Shown piece after piece: positions 63,593 to 64,000 of a stretch of DNA of 64,000 nt. The first letter of the stretch is position 1, and each line of letters opens with the position of its first letter. The position numbers and the translations under genes were made by a program. Below the pieces are notes generated by a model. It was not told where the DNA came from. It was given only the letters and a program-made list of their open reading frames with translations, and made no database searches. The DNA is from Plenodomus lindquistii (taxonomy: Eukaryota > Ascomycota > Dothideomycetes > Pleosporales > Leptosphaeriaceae). The stretch covers positions 496,001 to 560,000 of the forward strand of contig JANUWI010000011.1 of NCBI GenBank assembly GCA_025504975.1, given 5' to 3'.

Positions 63593-64000
63593 CATGGAGC
63601 CTCTGGTTGTCTCCGACAAGACTCGTAGTTCTCAAGTCAAACCCATTACTCGGTAAGGGGAACGACCGAGATCATTGAGAGGTTGCCACTTCGCAAGTAC
63701 ACAGCATTGTGCTTGAGCCTTGAAAGTGTCCCACATGGCCCACTTTGGACGAGGACCAACAGTGTTGTTTGAGTACGATCTGGGCCTTCGCCGGACAGAT
63801 CCATTCGTCACACATCGTTGTTGTCCCTCGAGTTCTTGTGTGTTGGTCACGGTAAACCAGAAGCCTGTCCGAGGGCGCGTCGTGGTCTCGACTTCCAAAA
63901 GCGCGAGCAACAAGCTTGCGCGTTCATCGCGTGGTGCGTCTGTAGCAAGGCGTGTCCAAGCCATGCAAGATGCTGTTGTCGTTGCCGCTCGTGACAGCTT
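63593..64000 (+). CDS. Possible gene start, runs off the window
   Basis: ATG at 63593 follows a CT-rich leader, and a 59-nt frame leads to a GTAAGG donor-like site at 63652 directly over a stop codon. Another frame (ATG at 63735) is then open to the window end, 88 codons, with the end rich in Arg, Ser and Val. I could not join the two parts in phase with the acceptors I see, so this is only an indication of a gene. Confidence 0.2.

Noticed and set aside
63632..63964. 110-codon minus-strand frame at the right edge
   Set aside because: No family features, and the plus strand has a better promoter-like leader.
1..64000. CRISPR arrays, rRNA genes, prophage or bacterial operon features
   Set aside because: The sequence is eukaryotic, with spliced genes; no regularly spaced repeats or rRNA-like blocks were seen.

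Overview
The window is nuclear DNA of a filamentous ascomycete. The evidence is short introns of about 41-107 nt (most near 50) with GT...AG ends and CTAAC-type branch sites, a HET-domain gene, a fungal rhodopsin-domain protein, a non-reducing polyketide synthase with an AflR/AflS-type regulator pair, and ordinary fungal housekeeping genes. A Dothideomycete is my guess from overall style; the sequence alone does not prove it. Exon borders were worked out by hand from splice signals, reading frame and family similarity.

Layout. 0.3-9.2 kb: 2EXR/F-box-like genes (one a fragment), a HET gene, a cysteine-rich GPI-type surface protein and the ribosome-biogenesis gene MPP10. 9.2-15 kb: gene-poor DNA carrying two related foldback (MITE-like) elements, a seven-helix rhodopsin-domain gene and a secreted FAD-linked oxidoreductase. 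15.8-44.5 kb: an anthraquinone-type biosynthetic gene cluster. 44.6-62.8 kb: mostly core genes (Alba-domain protein, RUD3 golgin, CDC10 septin, mitochondrial ribosomal protein L32, Lto1-like protein, methionyl-tRNA synthetase, a second FAD monooxygenase, a hypothetical protein, lipoate-protein ligase). 62.8-64 kb: a possible gene start running off the edge.

How the cluster should work (inference from families). The PKS (SAT-KS-AT-PT-ACP, no thioesterase) builds an octaketide-type chain from acetyl/malonyl units. The separate metallo-beta-lactamase enzyme next to it, divergently transcribed, releases it as atrochrysone carboxylic acid. An EthD-family protein is the likely decarboxylase and one or both small DUF1772 membrane proteins the anthrone oxygenase, giving an emodin-type anthraquinone. 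A versicolorin-reductase-like SDR, a scytalone-dehydratase-like protein and an NmrA-like reductase fit the reductive deoxygenation to chrysophanol-type products. A phenol-hydroxylase-type FAD monooxygenase could oxidise further. A PDR-type ABC transporter is a candidate exporter, and a Zn2Cys6 AflR-like factor with an AflS/AflJ-like partner is the candidate switch. The gene set closely parallels the monodictyphenone (mdp), cladofulvin and related clusters. No P450, Baeyer-Villiger oxidase or dedicated methyltransferase is seen in the window, so the final product is not predictable from it.
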